A stretch of 64,000 nucleotides of DNA from Legionella massiliensis (GCF_000756815.1 NZ_CCVW01000001.1:1416001-1480000); one strand, 5' to 3'; counted from the stretch's first letter, positions 47,301-56,169 are shown. Translations and numbers: made by a program. The notes: generated by a model from the sequence alone, not told the origin.

Positions 47301-48613
47301 AAGCAGGGCCTTACCAGGAATGTCTGGAAAAAGCGAAAGCTAAGATGGGGAAAATTTATCCAATGCTTGAACCCGATACCCATGGTTATACAACCAAGCT
47401 GGCTTCTTGCTTTGCGATGGAGAGGAATAAATATATTAAAAAACGGACTCATGAACTAGTAGGAGAATTTTTAGATCTGCATTTCGCCAAGTATGCTGCC
47501 GCTAAGAATCTTCAATTAAAGCCTGTTTTTCCTTTGGCAGACAACAAAGATTATGTCTTCCTAGGTGCTGCTGCTAGTGGTAAGAGTACAATTTCCAATC
47601 AATATTTTTCTCCCGAAGATAAAAAGAATTTTGTATCTCTGGCAACCGATGATTATCGTGGTATTTGCAGGCCTTATACCGGGGATTTTGAAAAAGAGGA
47701 AACTGAGCAGGTCTTCGTAAGAACCCAAGATTCCGCTTATCTTGTCTCTGAGCTAGTTGAGGAGCGCATGCGTGCTAAGAAGTCGGAAAGACCTAATGTC
47801 ATTGTTGATGGTGTGACCTATAAAGCCTCTCATCGTGAACTTGTCGAGCAAAATAAGAATTCAATTGTGGTCTGTGCCTGTCTGGATGATATGTCGCTGG
47901 CCGTTAAGCGCTCTTATGACAGAGCGATGAAAGAAGATGCGGGTTCTGCTGATAAAGGACGGCATATCAATACCTCCAGTTTGATTGCTATGCATAAAAC
48001 CGCAAGCATCAATCTAATTAAATATTGCGCCCCCAATTCGCGAATAGCCTTTTATGATACGAATGTACCTAGAGGCACAAATCCTCCTTTAATTGCAGTA
48101 GTTGATACTCATGTTGAAAAAACCTTGACTGTAAGTAATGAACCCGGGGCTTTGATGCGAGTCACTTCCTTTTTTAATAAGGCTCGGGTCAATGTTAACG
48201 CACAAGGTGATGACAGTTTGTTCTTCAGCAAATCAAAGAAAACAGTATTTCAAATTGACTCATTATTCGCTGTGCTGGGCTTTGGTTATAAAATAGCCTT
48301 AAATGGGGAGAACGATAAACCTTATCTAAGCATTGAGAAAAACCCAAGAGGCGGCATCGTTATGCAGGTGATTGATCCACAGCAACTTGAGAAAAAACTA
48401 AGTGAATCGAGCGGGGCAGAAAAAGAGCTCATGCAAATGCTGGTGCTTTATGCTCACTATGGCAGCCTGAAAGAAGTAAACAAGCAACTCATAGTACATG
48501 ATGGAAAAATAGATTCCTTGGTGGCTAAAATATTGCCAATTATCATGGCGACAAGTACAATCTCTCAGGAAGTGAAGCCTGACCAGGGTAGCGACATCTC
48601 ACTCTTTCACTGA
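44372..48613 (+). CDS. ADP-ribosyltransferase-like plus zeta-toxin-like P-loop protein, effector candidate
   Basis: A 1413-residue protein. The N-terminal ~570 residues are mostly helical and unrecognised. Residues about 575-705 have the order of an R-S-E mono-ADP-ribosyltransferase: LTFRGG with Arg583, IASTGNDG with Ser637-Thr638, and KNSYSEIAYTHVDPSDY with Glu690; however the residue two before the Glu is Tyr688 instead of Glu or Gln, so the usual ExE is YSE. Residues about 1055-1200 form a P-loop domain, GAAASGKST (Lys1071), then SLATDDYRGICRP with Asp1093/1094 and a His-rich helical lid, as in zeta-toxin kinases. The C-terminal ~200 residues are unknown. Ribosome site weak. Domain roles and secretion are inferred. 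Confidence 0.72.
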   Translation: MVKTIAKQRVNFGVAEDTELSRHEYHRTLRAAIELSATSHSYQETETGAVYQWDNIAPEIARVIIDEAKERGISISQEVIQEIGLEAYNNQILDNILSLLTSNPDYALFTEKLALAISDGQSTQLSLEVLLAAGIDSPEKLDQIYTQLLLGQKKLTKNFPNFNKIHETDDYAQVIEYLISQPLFDKFLRLFTASLAKEYNAGRAEVDHIQPPSLFTKDSLANFLQSLSTNLVLKAPPVSEKLTANTLYMEIVDDKLEYTVIAPNGQRSSGWLSQEQLGFAFNRTTTEEELKQHLPTILKITEQRKHTGHFINGNTALLKEKGQGFLKSETTENIFLSHLPAVDLVKDEAYKFSIYQWVEQGNMPVLKDQIVARACSEYERSLNSAINKAKQAFPMDEDFATHADAIAILMREIAALTASLEVDAHEQDIKLDTKIAELAEHLTWMKDYYGENPIQKEGETFPSTAGNFNDFLSKVVFGSNSKKVVSYLPNPEDQSGYLKLDLLRLVQQLINNDAVVRVRSSTQQGPVNLVNESHEPLAPARVLREQLKEKLTAQLKNNVHHHYTLQSYENDNLKLQQAPLTFRGGNVEDTLEKTRTFAKKMTRGGEFSADSHLLIGQENNLKKHETRSATASKQIASTGNDGTRSATESLDVAMRFGGNKDVKILYILRGKNAFNSQDFLDPIGKNSYSEIAYTHVDPSDYVMTIIYNKDNTILGVIPGDLSGEISGINEFTREVLQAGIDFYNISHDSERVGTVKLPKPDDQATTAPPHLKSSKSLMGIIESHKTETTATKQPNTGQLASVRIQPTQAANGSKQLAMSLVRPGIVLTPPSTLSLPKQPFHFDPRRLLEVQIEANRQYRMRHVLTLNSFTRWSRSERLIQENYNRILQSGFMDGPIDEQLHHANIAQEEWLTDVLVPRVDTALLLNIAARLITDYAVDVEEVNVLSQEMLLEILSETGTTITDIRSKIFSEFDSLAEAGPYQECLEKAKAKMGKIYPMLEPDTHGYTTKLASCFAMERNKYIKKRTHELVGEFLDLHFAKYAAAKNLQLKPVFPLADNKDYVFLGAAASGKSTISNQYFSPEDKKNFVSLATDDYRGICRPYTGDFEKEETEQVFVRTQDSAYLVSELVEERMRAKKSERPNVIVDGVTYKASHRELVEQNKNSIVVCACLDDMSLAVKRSYDRAMKEDAGSADKGRHINTSSLIAMHKTASINLIKYCAPNSRIAFYDTNVPRGTNPPLIAVVDTHVEKTLTVSNEPGALMRVTSFFNKARVNVNAQGDDSLFFSKSKKTVFQIDSLFAVLGFGYKIALNGENDKPYLSIEKNPRGGIVMQVIDPQQLEKKLSESSGAEKELMQMLVLYAHYGSLKEVNKQLIVHDGKIDSLVAKILPIIMATSTISQEVKPDQGSDISLFH

Positions 48614-48647
48614 ATTAACCTGGTCTCTTGATTATGGAGAAAGCCTA

Positions 48648-49076
48648 ATGCAAGCAAAAATTGAATTGTATAAAAATGATGTAGAACAATTTATCGATGA
48701 TATACGCAGATTATTTGATACAACTGAAGACCTCACTGAAAGAGCTAATCGCCAGGGTGTATTCGATACTTTGCTAACTCTAGCGACCTATGCCACCCCC
48801 AGTCAGCTTGAAAGCGAGTTTAAGCGAACCCTCCCACGCGAAGCTGATGAGACGCTGAATTATCTGCGTAATAAGCTCAAGGAAATTAATGGTGTCTGTA
48901 CATCTACACTTAGTACTAGCCATGAACTGTATTCTGGGCCTTTCCTAGGATTTGCTGATGCTTCTACCCAGCAAGCATTTCGTAATGAACTAAGTGACGA
49001 AATTACAAGGCTGGTTCTTGGAAAAATGGGTCAAACCTTTGAGCCAGAGTCTTTTTCTCTAGTTTCACCGAGATAG
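48648..49076 (+). CDS. Small unknown protein downstream of the large effector candidate
   Basis: A 142-residue helical, acidic protein with no recognised domain. It begins 34 bases after the large gene's stop with a GGAGAAAGCC site and so is probably translated from the same mRNA. Small proteins directly behind toxin-like effectors can be chaperones, antitoxins or metaeffectors; this is only position-based. It has no signal peptide or hydrophobic segment. Confidence 0.6.
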   Translation: MQAKIELYKNDVEQFIDDIRRLFDTTEDLTERANRQGVFDTLLTLATYATPSQLESEFKRTLPREADETLNYLRNKLKEINGVCTSTLSTSHELYSGPFLGFADASTQQAFRNELSDEITRLVLGKMGQTFEPESFSLVSPR

Positions 49077-49110
49077 TGTCATTAACGAAAAGCATTTTTT
49101 ACACAGCTTT

Positions 49111-49182
49111 CGTAATAGGTCACGTCCCCCCACCTCTTATCTAAGGAAAACCTTGATTACGCTGCTCTGCATCAAGGTTTCA
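49111..49182. repeat. Family A left-end fragment with family C copy
   Basis: GTAATAGGTCACG (left end of family A) is followed after a few bases by GGAAAACCTTGATTACGCTG and ATCAAGGTTTC (family C). Confidence 0.5.
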
Positions 49183-49271
49183 TTTAAATTCACTACTCTG
49201 GGATTTCGCTTTGCTATAGACTCCACATTCAAGCCGCGGCACTTAGGCATCGGAGGCTCAGCCCACGGTAT

Positions 49272-49511
49272 TTAAGATAGTTGTCGAGGGCTAGTACCAG
49301 CTTCTTCAGTTGTTATGTCTTGACCATAACGCTTTTCCATTAGTTTTCTGATTTTTTCTCGCACTTGTTCTTCTTCAAGGTCATCAGGTGAGTGAAAAAA
49401 GATAGGGCTTTTGCTTCCATGAAGGGGGACGCTTTGGTAGTCATCATAACGCTTAGGTCTAGGTGGAATATCTATTGGTTTGGTAGCGGAAGCATCATGT
49501 TTCTTGGACAT
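49272..49511 (-). CDS. Small unknown acidic protein
   Basis: A 79-residue protein, preceded by AAGGAG nine bases before the ATG, supporting translation. Pro- and Arg-rich N-terminal part, then a Glu-rich helix (DDLEEEQVREKIRKLMEK) and an EEAG block near the C-terminus. It matches no known family. Size and charge fit a small effector or a regulator; only weak support. Confidence 0.45.
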   Translation of the reverse strand: MSKKHDASATKPIDIPPRPKRYDDYQSVPLHGSKSPIFFHSPDDLEEEQVREKIRKLMEKRYGQDITTEEAGTSPRQLS

Positions 49512-49616
49512 AACTTTATACTCCTTGTGATCAAATAGAATATCTTTTAGAAAATATTACTAATAATGAGGCAGGCTGGCAACTATAAGGACGTAAAAGT
49601 TGCAATCCCTTTTCCC

Positions 49617-49831
49617 GTAATAGGTCACCCCTACCCCAGTATTGAATTCCGGCGGCTTGACCCATAGGTATCTACATAAGTGTCTGTAATTGAACGCCCT
49701 GTCCCCCCAACGCCACGTCCTCCTGAGCGCAGCGAAGGATCTCCGGGATTAGCACGGTGCCACATTCAGGAGATCCTTCGCTGCGCTCAGGATGACGTAG
49801 TGTTGAGACCAGGAGGGACATGGCCTATTAC
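49617..49831. mobile_element. Repeat family A copy 7 with 8-bp flanking duplication
   Basis: Left end GTAATAGGTCACC and right end TGGCCTATTAC are inverted repeats; CTTTTCCC lies directly outside both ends (49609-49616 and 49832-49839). The interior includes an unrelated 100-base segment and the palindromic core GCGCAGCGAAGGATCTCC. Confidence 0.78.
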
Positions 49832-49865
49832 CTTTTCCCCAGATAAGGAAAAGGGATAAGCATTA

Positions 49866-51500
49866 TTATATCTTGAACGTTTTTTCTTGAACGGTGAGAA
49901 GGCAGGCGCCTAATAAGGATTCAAGGCAGTCATAGACTTTCTGATCAACCTGCTCGACTACTGCCTTTTTGCAAAGATCTAGTGATGAGAATGAGAGTGA
50001 GCCTGAGTTAAATTTAGCTGTTTTTCCCTGGAATTTCTTTTCTAGTGCAATGTCAGCAAGACAGGCTTTAATTTTTTCAGACCAATCAGCATGGATGTAT
50101 AGCTCATTACTATAATGTGTTATCTGGGCTACTAAAGAGCCATGGTTTTTATTAGTAAAGGCTGGATTAGCAGAAATCTTCAGAATGATGCTGCGAAGGA
50201 TCCTAGAAACAATGTCCTTTTGAATAACAAGGTGGAAATCATGCGGCATTGGATTTAGATGTGACTCCAACAATTTATTAATAAGAACTGTTAGTGAATA
50301 ATAACCATAGATAATAGTTTCTTCCTTTTTCTCACAAGACTTACGGTATTCTTGAGTAATGCTGGATTGTTCCTGCTCAAAAATAATGGATTGATGCAGG
50401 ACAGTTGCCATTTGCTTTAGGGTTTCGCCAATTGATTCCCTTGCGACCTTTTGTGAATCATGCAAAAGGTAGTGCTTAAAGGCTTCAAGAGCCTCTTGGG
50501 TATCTCTATGTAAAGAGCAAGCAGTTGATAAATTGAGTTGAACATTCTTATCGATTAAGGCGAACCAGTTCCATTGTAAGGCCTCAACTCTCAGCGCAAA
50601 TATTTTGCCATTAAACAAATCGTGGCTATCCTGATTACCCCTAAAAAGTGCGTCATAGGCTTTATATGCTTCGCTTTGGTACTCAGTTTGCACTTTTTTA
50701 AAGTCACCGTTTGCCATGGACTGCATGATTGACTGACAAAAATAATCAGTAATTTCTTTGCGAACCTCATGCGAAAAATGGGCGCATTTAGAAAAGTCTT
50801 CATAGCATTTATTAATTAAACCCAGGGTTAGTTCAATGTAATTAAGGAGTTGCACTTTCAATTGCTGCTGTTGCAGAGTGGCTTTAGGGCGTTCAATAAA
50901 ATATCTATCATCTCGCAGAAAATGCGCTTTGCGTGGTGGCTCAGCTGCCTTCTTGAGCAGGGTGCGGTAGGCCAGCGTTTCACCATTTAAATTGACATTA
51001 AACTCACTACTAATTAAATCAGTTAATAGAAGTGAGGGAGGATAATCACCTGCTTTTAGTCTTATGCGTGCCTTTGATTTAGTTGATGTTAGTTTGTTGT
51101 CTGAGCCAGAAATAACCACACTAGAGCTTGCTGAGTTGTGTTGCTCTGAAGAACTGCGCGAATTACTTTGGGAGCGTTTGGTTTTGAAAAAAGTGTCGGT
51201 TGTTGCATAAGAACTATCAGAGGGAGCGATATCCTCAGAAATTGGCTTTAACTTGTTGGAAGTCTGTTTAACAAGCGGGCGTTTTGTTGTATAGGGATAG
51301 GTTTGCGCAAAGCTTGTTAAATCCTTAATCACTAGTTGCTGATTTTCTATTGTTATTCCAACAGGTAGTGTTGTTGGTTTGTCTGAATTAGCCTGTTGTA
51401 AATCAGAGGGGAGAGCTTGTGTTGCGCGATCGGTTTTTGTGTCGTACACCCAACTTTGTGATGGGTCTAAGCCTGGTATGGTTGTAAAGTAGATTTTCAT
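49866..51500 (-). CDS. Unknown helical protein, effector candidate
   Basis: A 544-residue protein starting MKIYFTTIPGLDPSQSWVYD. The first 160 residues are Ser/Thr-rich and of low complexity (SQSNSRSSSEQHNSASSS), and about 165-525 is an all-helical domain with evenly spread hydrophobics. No catalytic motif found, no signal peptide, no membrane segment. The N-terminal serine-rich linker followed by helical bundle is common in Legionella Dot/Icm substrates. It is a single leftward gene between family A copies. Function unknown. Confidence 0.68.
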   Translation of the reverse strand: MKIYFTTIPGLDPSQSWVYDTKTDRATQALPSDLQQANSDKPTTLPVGITIENQQLVIKDLTSFAQTYPYTTKRPLVKQTSNKLKPISEDIAPSDSSYATTDTFFKTKRSQSNSRSSSEQHNSASSSVVISGSDNKLTSTKSKARIRLKAGDYPPSLLLTDLISSEFNVNLNGETLAYRTLLKKAAEPPRKAHFLRDDRYFIERPKATLQQQQLKVQLLNYIELTLGLINKCYEDFSKCAHFSHEVRKEITDYFCQSIMQSMANGDFKKVQTEYQSEAYKAYDALFRGNQDSHDLFNGKIFALRVEALQWNWFALIDKNVQLNLSTACSLHRDTQEALEAFKHYLLHDSQKVARESIGETLKQMATVLHQSIIFEQEQSSITQEYRKSCEKKEETIIYGYYSLTVLINKLLESHLNPMPHDFHLVIQKDIVSRILRSIILKISANPAFTNKNHGSLVAQITHYSNELYIHADWSEKIKACLADIALEKKFQGKTAKFNSGSLSFSSLDLCKKAVVEQVDQKVYDCLESLLGACLLTVQEKTFKI

Positions 51501-51650
51501 AAATACCTAATAGATAAAATAAGCCTGGCAATTGTGCATATTTTTATCTATTTAGTCAATGGATGTTCTATGAAAATAGCCCTAAAAACGTCAAAAAAAT
51601 GTCGTATTTACTTGTTTTCGTCAAAATTTTGTCTTTTTGGCGTGTTTTTG

Positions 51651-51725
51651 GTAATAGGTCAGCCCTATCACCCTAATGCAACGTCATCCAGAGCGCTGAG
51701 ACAAGGAGGGACGTGGCCTATTACT
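51651..51725. mobile_element. Repeat family A copy 8, minimal 75-bp form
   Basis: Runs from GTAATAGGTCAGCC to GTGGCCTATTAC with little between; the smallest copy, it shows that the inverted ends alone define the element. No clean flanking duplication. Confidence 0.7.
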
Positions 51726-51803
51726 GTTATCTTTGTGTTCAATATTTGTGTAATCGATGCTTTTGATATCTGATATCGAAAAAAGTAAATTGGCTTTTGT
51801 TTG

Positions 51804-52886
51804 CTATTGTCTATCTGGCCATAGCTTGTCTAGCTCTTTGGCTGTGAGCTCAGAACTCTGTCTGCTGAAGTGTTCTACTCGAGAGTCGGTCTTTCTTAAT
51901 TCAGGGGCTTTACCAAATAAATTATCCAGATTCTCATGGTCAGGAAGAACCTCATGGCCGTTCTTTAATATACTTTGCGGGCCAACATGGCCATGCACAA
52001 ATCTCACTTTGAAATGGCCGGCTGGCCTGGTTACTAGTTCATTACCCAGAGCACGATTCCAGATCAATCGTTGCAGAGGAATGATAAGTGGAATAGGAAA
52101 CCTCAGGTCTGCTGAGCCTTCTGCCTTGATGAGTCGGGCTAGTTTATTTTGTTTTAATACCTGTTGGATCAGGCTATTAATTGCCTCAATTGTCTTTATA
52201 AGATCGCTAAGATGGGTGTCGAGATAGGGTAGGTTAAATTTTTCAGCGATGGCCTTAACTGTTTCAAGCCCGATTGGTGCGTGTGAAAAGAGGGTCAGTT
52301 CATTAGGCAAGGAGACTGTATAATTAAGGGCTTTTATCAATGGCCGGTAAGACTGCTCAACAATAGTTCGTATTTCATGTTCATCGACTAGATTCTGGCG
52401 AATTAAATAATACATATTCCAAAGGGATTCTCCTTGCCCAGCTCCCAAATCATAGTGTCCGCTAAATTGCTCTCTCTCATAATCCTGAATAAATTCGACT
52501 CCGTGATTGGAGAGAAGAACCTCCAGGTTAATCCCTTCAAGCTGTAATTTTTGCAAGACCAATAGGGTGAAATAGTCATTTTGTCCGCGATCAGCTAAGT
52601 CATCGCCAATCAGTGTAAGGGCTCGTTTTTTACTCATGTTAGCTTTTTGAATAATTTGCTTAAATTCAGAAAGGTCTTTCTCGGTCAGCTCTTGGACTGG
52701 TTTGAAATAAATTGTTTTTAGGATGTCATAGTCTTCCCTGTTTATGTGCAGAAAGCCTTCTTCAATCAAGCTATAAATTAATTTAAGGGCGTTGCCGTGC
52801 AAATCACCCAAGCTGACATGACTATGACTCAGCTCAAGTATTTTAGGATAGCTATTTAAATTTGCCTGGCGGTAACACAGAGGCAT
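51804..52886 (-). CDS. Wip-like metallophosphatase, effector candidate
   Basis: A 360-residue protein with the calcineurin-type motif order: GDLHGN at 27-32, GDDLADRG at 94-101 and NHG at 127-129, with His-rich segments later (SHAP near 215 and VHGHVG near 305). GDLHGNALKLIY and DDLADRGQND match the Legionella WipA/WipB phosphatases, effectors of the PPP Ser/Thr or Tyr phosphatase fold. The usual PPP NHE is NHG here. It probably hydrolyses phosphoproteins in the host cell. Secretion and substrate are inferred. The gene is a single leftward unit. Confidence 0.8.
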   Translation of the reverse strand: MPLCYRQANLNSYPKILELSHSHVSLGDLHGNALKLIYSLIEEGFLHINREDYDILKTIYFKPVQELTEKDLSEFKQIIQKANMSKKRALTLIGDDLADRGQNDYFTLLVLQKLQLEGINLEVLLSNHGVEFIQDYEREQFSGHYDLGAGQGESLWNMYYLIRQNLVDEHEIRTIVEQSYRPLIKALNYTVSLPNELTLFSHAPIGLETVKAIAEKFNLPYLDTHLSDLIKTIEAINSLIQQVLKQNKLARLIKAEGSADLRFPIPLIIPLQRLIWNRALGNELVTRPAGHFKVRFVHGHVGPQSILKNGHEVLPDHENLDNLFGKAPELRKTDSRVEHFSRQSSELTAKELDKLWPDRQ

Positions 52887-52933
52887 TTTATACTCCAGCT
52901 TGCTTTTTTTAATTATAGATTAAGGGAGGTTGT

Positions 52934-53015
52934 GTCATTCCCGCGAAGGCGGGAAACTATTTCTAAGAAGCACAGTGCTAATGTTGGGATAGATTCCCGC
53001 CTTCGCGGGAATGAC
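52934..53015. mobile_element. Repeat family B copy 5, short variant
   Basis: The GTCATTCCCGCGAAGGCGGG stem and its complement with a shortened, partly inverted loop between them, without the TTAAGTTAAGG ends. It lies between convergent-spaced genes and could act as a transcript end. Confidence 0.65.
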
Positions 53016-53037
53016 CTACTCAATAATAATAGTGAGG

Positions 53038-54192
53038 CTATAGCTTTTTCTTAACAAGCCATAACAAGGGGAGAGCTAAAAGCTGGATGGCGATTGAAAA
53101 ACCTACTAAAAGTGGAATGGATTTATCATAAAGTAAGCCCATGGCAAAACTTCCTAAAAACCAAAAGATACCAAAGCCTGTGTTGAAAATACCGTAGGCA
53201 GAACCGCGTTTTTCCTTTGGAGTCATATTGGCTACGATAGCTCGCATTAGGGATTCATGAGCGCCTACCCCGGTACTCCAGAGGATAATGCCAAGCAAGG
53301 CTTGATGGAAATTTCCTAAAAAAACTAAGGGGGCAAAGAAGGTGGAAAGCAGGGAGACAATGATTAATACAATAAAGCCCTTACGATCATAAAGATGACC
53401 AAAGAGGGGGGCTGTTAAAGAGTTCAGGCCGACTGCTATGGCATAGGAAATCGGAATCCATACCGGTGATAAAAGCCCTGTTTTCTGAAAATGATAGGCA
53501 ATCAAGGGAAAATCGGCATAGCCTGCGGCTATTAGTGAAGCACCGAGAAGATAGAGCCAAAAGGCGTTTTTCATCCCCTGAGGATCCAAGTTATCTTGAT
53601 GGGCTTCCAATTCATGGGGGTGGGGATAGAGCCATCTAGCGCGGGTTAATAGGGTTAGGGCAATTAAGGCAGGTATCAATAAGATGGCAAAGCCTTGCTG
53701 GTAACTGCCTTGGTAATACAAGATTAACGCGATAATCAAGGGGCCAAGCATCGCGCCAATTTGATCAATCGCTTCATGCAAACCAAAGACCCATCCCATC
53801 CCAATTTTAGGGCCAGCATGGGACAGCATGGCATCACGTGCTGGGATTCGTAAGGCTCGTCCTGCTCGTTCACTAATAATCAAGATGGCTGCCGTCCACC
53901 AGTGATTCGTTAAGGCTAAGAGTGGCACTGCTAGTAAGTTAATGGCATAGCCAATGATGGTAATCGTCCAATATCTGCCAGTTTTATCGGCTAGATAACC
54001 TGAGAAAAGGCGTAGGGCATAGCCGATGAATTCACCAAAACCGGCAACAAAGCCCACGATGGCTGCATTAGCCCCTAATAAGGCTAAATAAGGCCCGGTA
54101 ATGCTGCGTGCTCCTTCATAGGTCATGTCAGCAAATAGGCTGACAAAACCTAGGAAGAGCACGAAGCGTAGTGCTTTTGATTTGGTTAGCAA
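53038..54192 (-). CDS. Major facilitator superfamily transporter
   Basis: A 384-residue MFS protein with about twelve hydrophobic segments. Loop 2-3 has the signature-like SGYLADKTGRYW and loop 8-9 GHLYDRKGF, both with the expected Asp/Arg. N-terminal MLTKSKALRFVLFLGFVSLFADMTYEGARS resembles uncharacterised MFS drug or metabolite exporters. The substrate cannot be deduced. It ends the window's first leftward group; motB lies just upstream with 10 bases between and may be co-transcribed. Confidence 0.9.
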   Translation of the reverse strand: MLTKSKALRFVLFLGFVSLFADMTYEGARSITGPYLALLGANAAIVGFVAGFGEFIGYALRLFSGYLADKTGRYWTITIIGYAINLLAVPLLALTNHWWTAAILIISERAGRALRIPARDAMLSHAGPKIGMGWVFGLHEAIDQIGAMLGPLIIALILYYQGSYQQGFAILLIPALIALTLLTRARWLYPHPHELEAHQDNLDPQGMKNAFWLYLLGASLIAAGYADFPLIAYHFQKTGLLSPVWIPISYAIAVGLNSLTAPLFGHLYDRKGFIVLIIVSLLSTFFAPLVFLGNFHQALLGIILWSTGVGAHESLMRAIVANMTPKEKRGSAYGIFNTGFGIFWFLGSFAMGLLYDKSIPLLVGFSIAIQLLALPLLWLVKKKL

Positions 54193-54202
54193 GGCGAGCC
54201 CT

Positions 54203-55075
54203 TCAATCGTTTTTCATCAGCTTATCCTCAGACGCCTTTTTCATCACAATAATACTAATACGACGGTTATTAGGATTTAGAGGATTGGTCTTATCAAGTA
54301 ATACAGTGGAAGCAAAGCCGGTTACCTGCATCACCTTATCTTCCGGCATGCCCGCTTGGATGAGTGCACGGCGGGCTGCATTGGCGCGTTGGGTTGATAA
54401 TTCCCAATTACTCTTTGTTAAATCGTCAGGGCTATTGTAAGGATTGCCATCCGTATGACCTTGAATACTCACCTTGTTAGGCACTGTAGCTAGCAGTTTG
54501 GCAATTTTATCAAGAATCGGCTGTACGGCCGGATCCATTTCATCACTACCCATGGGAAACATGGGTTGATTTTTGTTATCTATTAATTGGATACGTAACC
54601 CTTCTGAAACAACATCCATTAAAAGCCTATTTTTCAGGTCTGCAAGGGTAGGGTCATTGTTAACGGTGAGCATAATATTTGACTTTAATTGCTCTAACTG
54701 CTTCATTTCAGCTTGTTTATTCTCATCCGCAACCTTAGGTTTTTCACCATCAGCCGTTTGCTCAGCGGAAACCTGGCCGTCATGTTTATCTAAATTGTCG
54801 CCGCCGCCATTAATCGTTTGTGCCCGAGAACCCATGCTATCGCCACCAATCATGGCAATACGAAAAGGCTGCTTAAAGTATTCACTCAGACCATCTTTTT
54901 GCGCTTTGTTTAATGAGGCGACAAGCCACATGAGAAGGAAAAAGGCCATCATCGCGGTTACAAAATCTGCATAAGCAATCTTCCATGAGCCACCATGATG
55001 GCCATGGCCACCTTTTATCGTTTTCTTTATGACAATCAAGTCTTTTTTGCCATCAGCATCTGTATTCGTAGACAT
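54203..55075 (-). CDS. motB: Flagellar motor stator protein MotB
   Basis: Stator subunit of the flagellar motor, 290 residues. The single N-terminal membrane segment includes AYADFVTAMMAFFLLMWLV, with the proton-carrying Asp37, and the C-terminal OmpA-like domain has QGHTDGNPY, ELSTQRANAARRAL and GFAST...NRRISI blocks that bind peptidoglycan. A GGHGHHGGSWK stretch precedes the membrane segment. motA lies 128 bases upstream on the same strand, so the pair forms the stator operon. Confidence 0.96.
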   Translation of the reverse strand: MSTNTDADGKKDLIVIKKTIKGGHGHHGGSWKIAYADFVTAMMAFFLLMWLVASLNKAQKDGLSEYFKQPFRIAMIGGDSMGSRAQTINGGGDNLDKHDGQVSAEQTADGEKPKVADENKQAEMKQLEQLKSNIMLTVNNDPTLADLKNRLLMDVVSEGLRIQLIDNKNQPMFPMGSDEMDPAVQPILDKIAKLLATVPNKVSIQGHTDGNPYNSPDDLTKSNWELSTQRANAARRALIQAGMPEDKVMQVTGFASTVLLDKTNPLNPNNRRISIIVMKKASEDKLMKND

Positions 55076-55203
55076 AACTTCCGTAAGCTCTTAGGTCCTA
55101 TTCACCGAAAGTCTGCTTTTCTCGCAACCAGCGCTCAAATCCAAACTTTCACCAAGATTCTATATAGCCCCCTGGGTTTAGGCAGGCTACTTTTATCTAA
55201 TAC

Positions 55204-56082
55204 TTAAGCCGCTGGGGTTTCTGCTTCTGACTTAGCCGGTTTAATTTCATCATTAAGCTCATTGAAAGTTGGTCTTGACGATGACAATAAGACCTTGCGG
55301 CCAAATTCTGTGGCAATCAGAGGTGGATTATTATTCAGGCTGGCTAAGAGTGTTACTTTAATACAATTCATCATGAGCAGCGCTTCATCTGCCCGTTGCT
55401 CCATAGCACTGGCGATTGGACCAATAAAACCATAGCCCAGCAAAATCCCCAGGAAGGTTCCCACCAGGGCATGAGCAACTAACACTCCAAGCTCTGCAGG
55501 CGGAAGGTTAATTGATTCCATGGTATGTACTACCCCTAAGACCGCCGCAACAATACCAAAGGCTGGCATACCATCAGCCAGCTTGGTGATAGCATTAACC
55601 GGGATGAGCTCCTCTTGATGAAAGGTAGCAATTTCGCTATCCATCAATGATTCTAGTTGGAAAGGTTGCATATTCGAGGTAATCATCAGGCGTAAATAAT
55701 CACAGATGAATTCGATAAGATGATGTTTGGCCAACAATCGGGGATAGTTCTTAAAAATAGTAGAGTTAGCTGGCTCATCAACATCAGTTTCCAGAGACAT
55801 TAAACCTTCTTGGCGAGCTTTATTGAGTAAGGCGTAAAGCAGACCCAATAAGTCTTTATATAACACTTTAGACGATTTTGGACTTCGAAAAACACCAGGT
55901 AATGCCTTAGCAATCGCTTTTAAAACACTGGCACTATTTCCCACAATCAGCGAACCTAGAGCGGCTCCGGCAATAATTAATAACTCAACTGGCTGAAAGA
56001 CTGCAGCTAAATGTCCTCCAGCTAAAGCGAAACCACCAAATACAGACAATAAAATAACGAGATAACCAATCAAAATAACCAT
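55204..56082 (-). CDS. motA: Flagellar motor stator protein MotA
   Basis: MotA of 292 residues with four membrane segments; the stator channel partner of MotB. Motifs include GGFALAGGHL after the first segment, the cytoplasmic PRLLAKHHLIEFICDYLRL region and DGMPAFGIVAAVLGVVHTM with the conserved Pro for proton flow. ATG 56082 is preferred over the TTG at 56088 because of an AGGGA site seven bases upstream. Pair operon with motB. Confidence 0.96.
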   Translation of the reverse strand: MVILIGYLVILLSVFGGFALAGGHLAAVFQPVELLIIAGAALGSLIVGNSASVLKAIAKALPGVFRSPKSSKVLYKDLLGLLYALLNKARQEGLMSLETDVDEPANSTIFKNYPRLLAKHHLIEFICDYLRLMITSNMQPFQLESLMDSEIATFHQEELIPVNAITKLADGMPAFGIVAAVLGVVHTMESINLPPAELGVLVAHALVGTFLGILLGYGFIGPIASAMEQRADEALLMMNCIKVTLLASLNNNPPLIATEFGRKVLLSSSRPTFNELNDEIKPAKSEAETPAA

Positions 56083-56169
56083 TCTCAATCCCTAAAAACG
56101 CTATCCATTTGATTTTTCAATACTAATTGAAATAATCCAAGATTTCTTTAACTAACTTTAACCTAAAAG

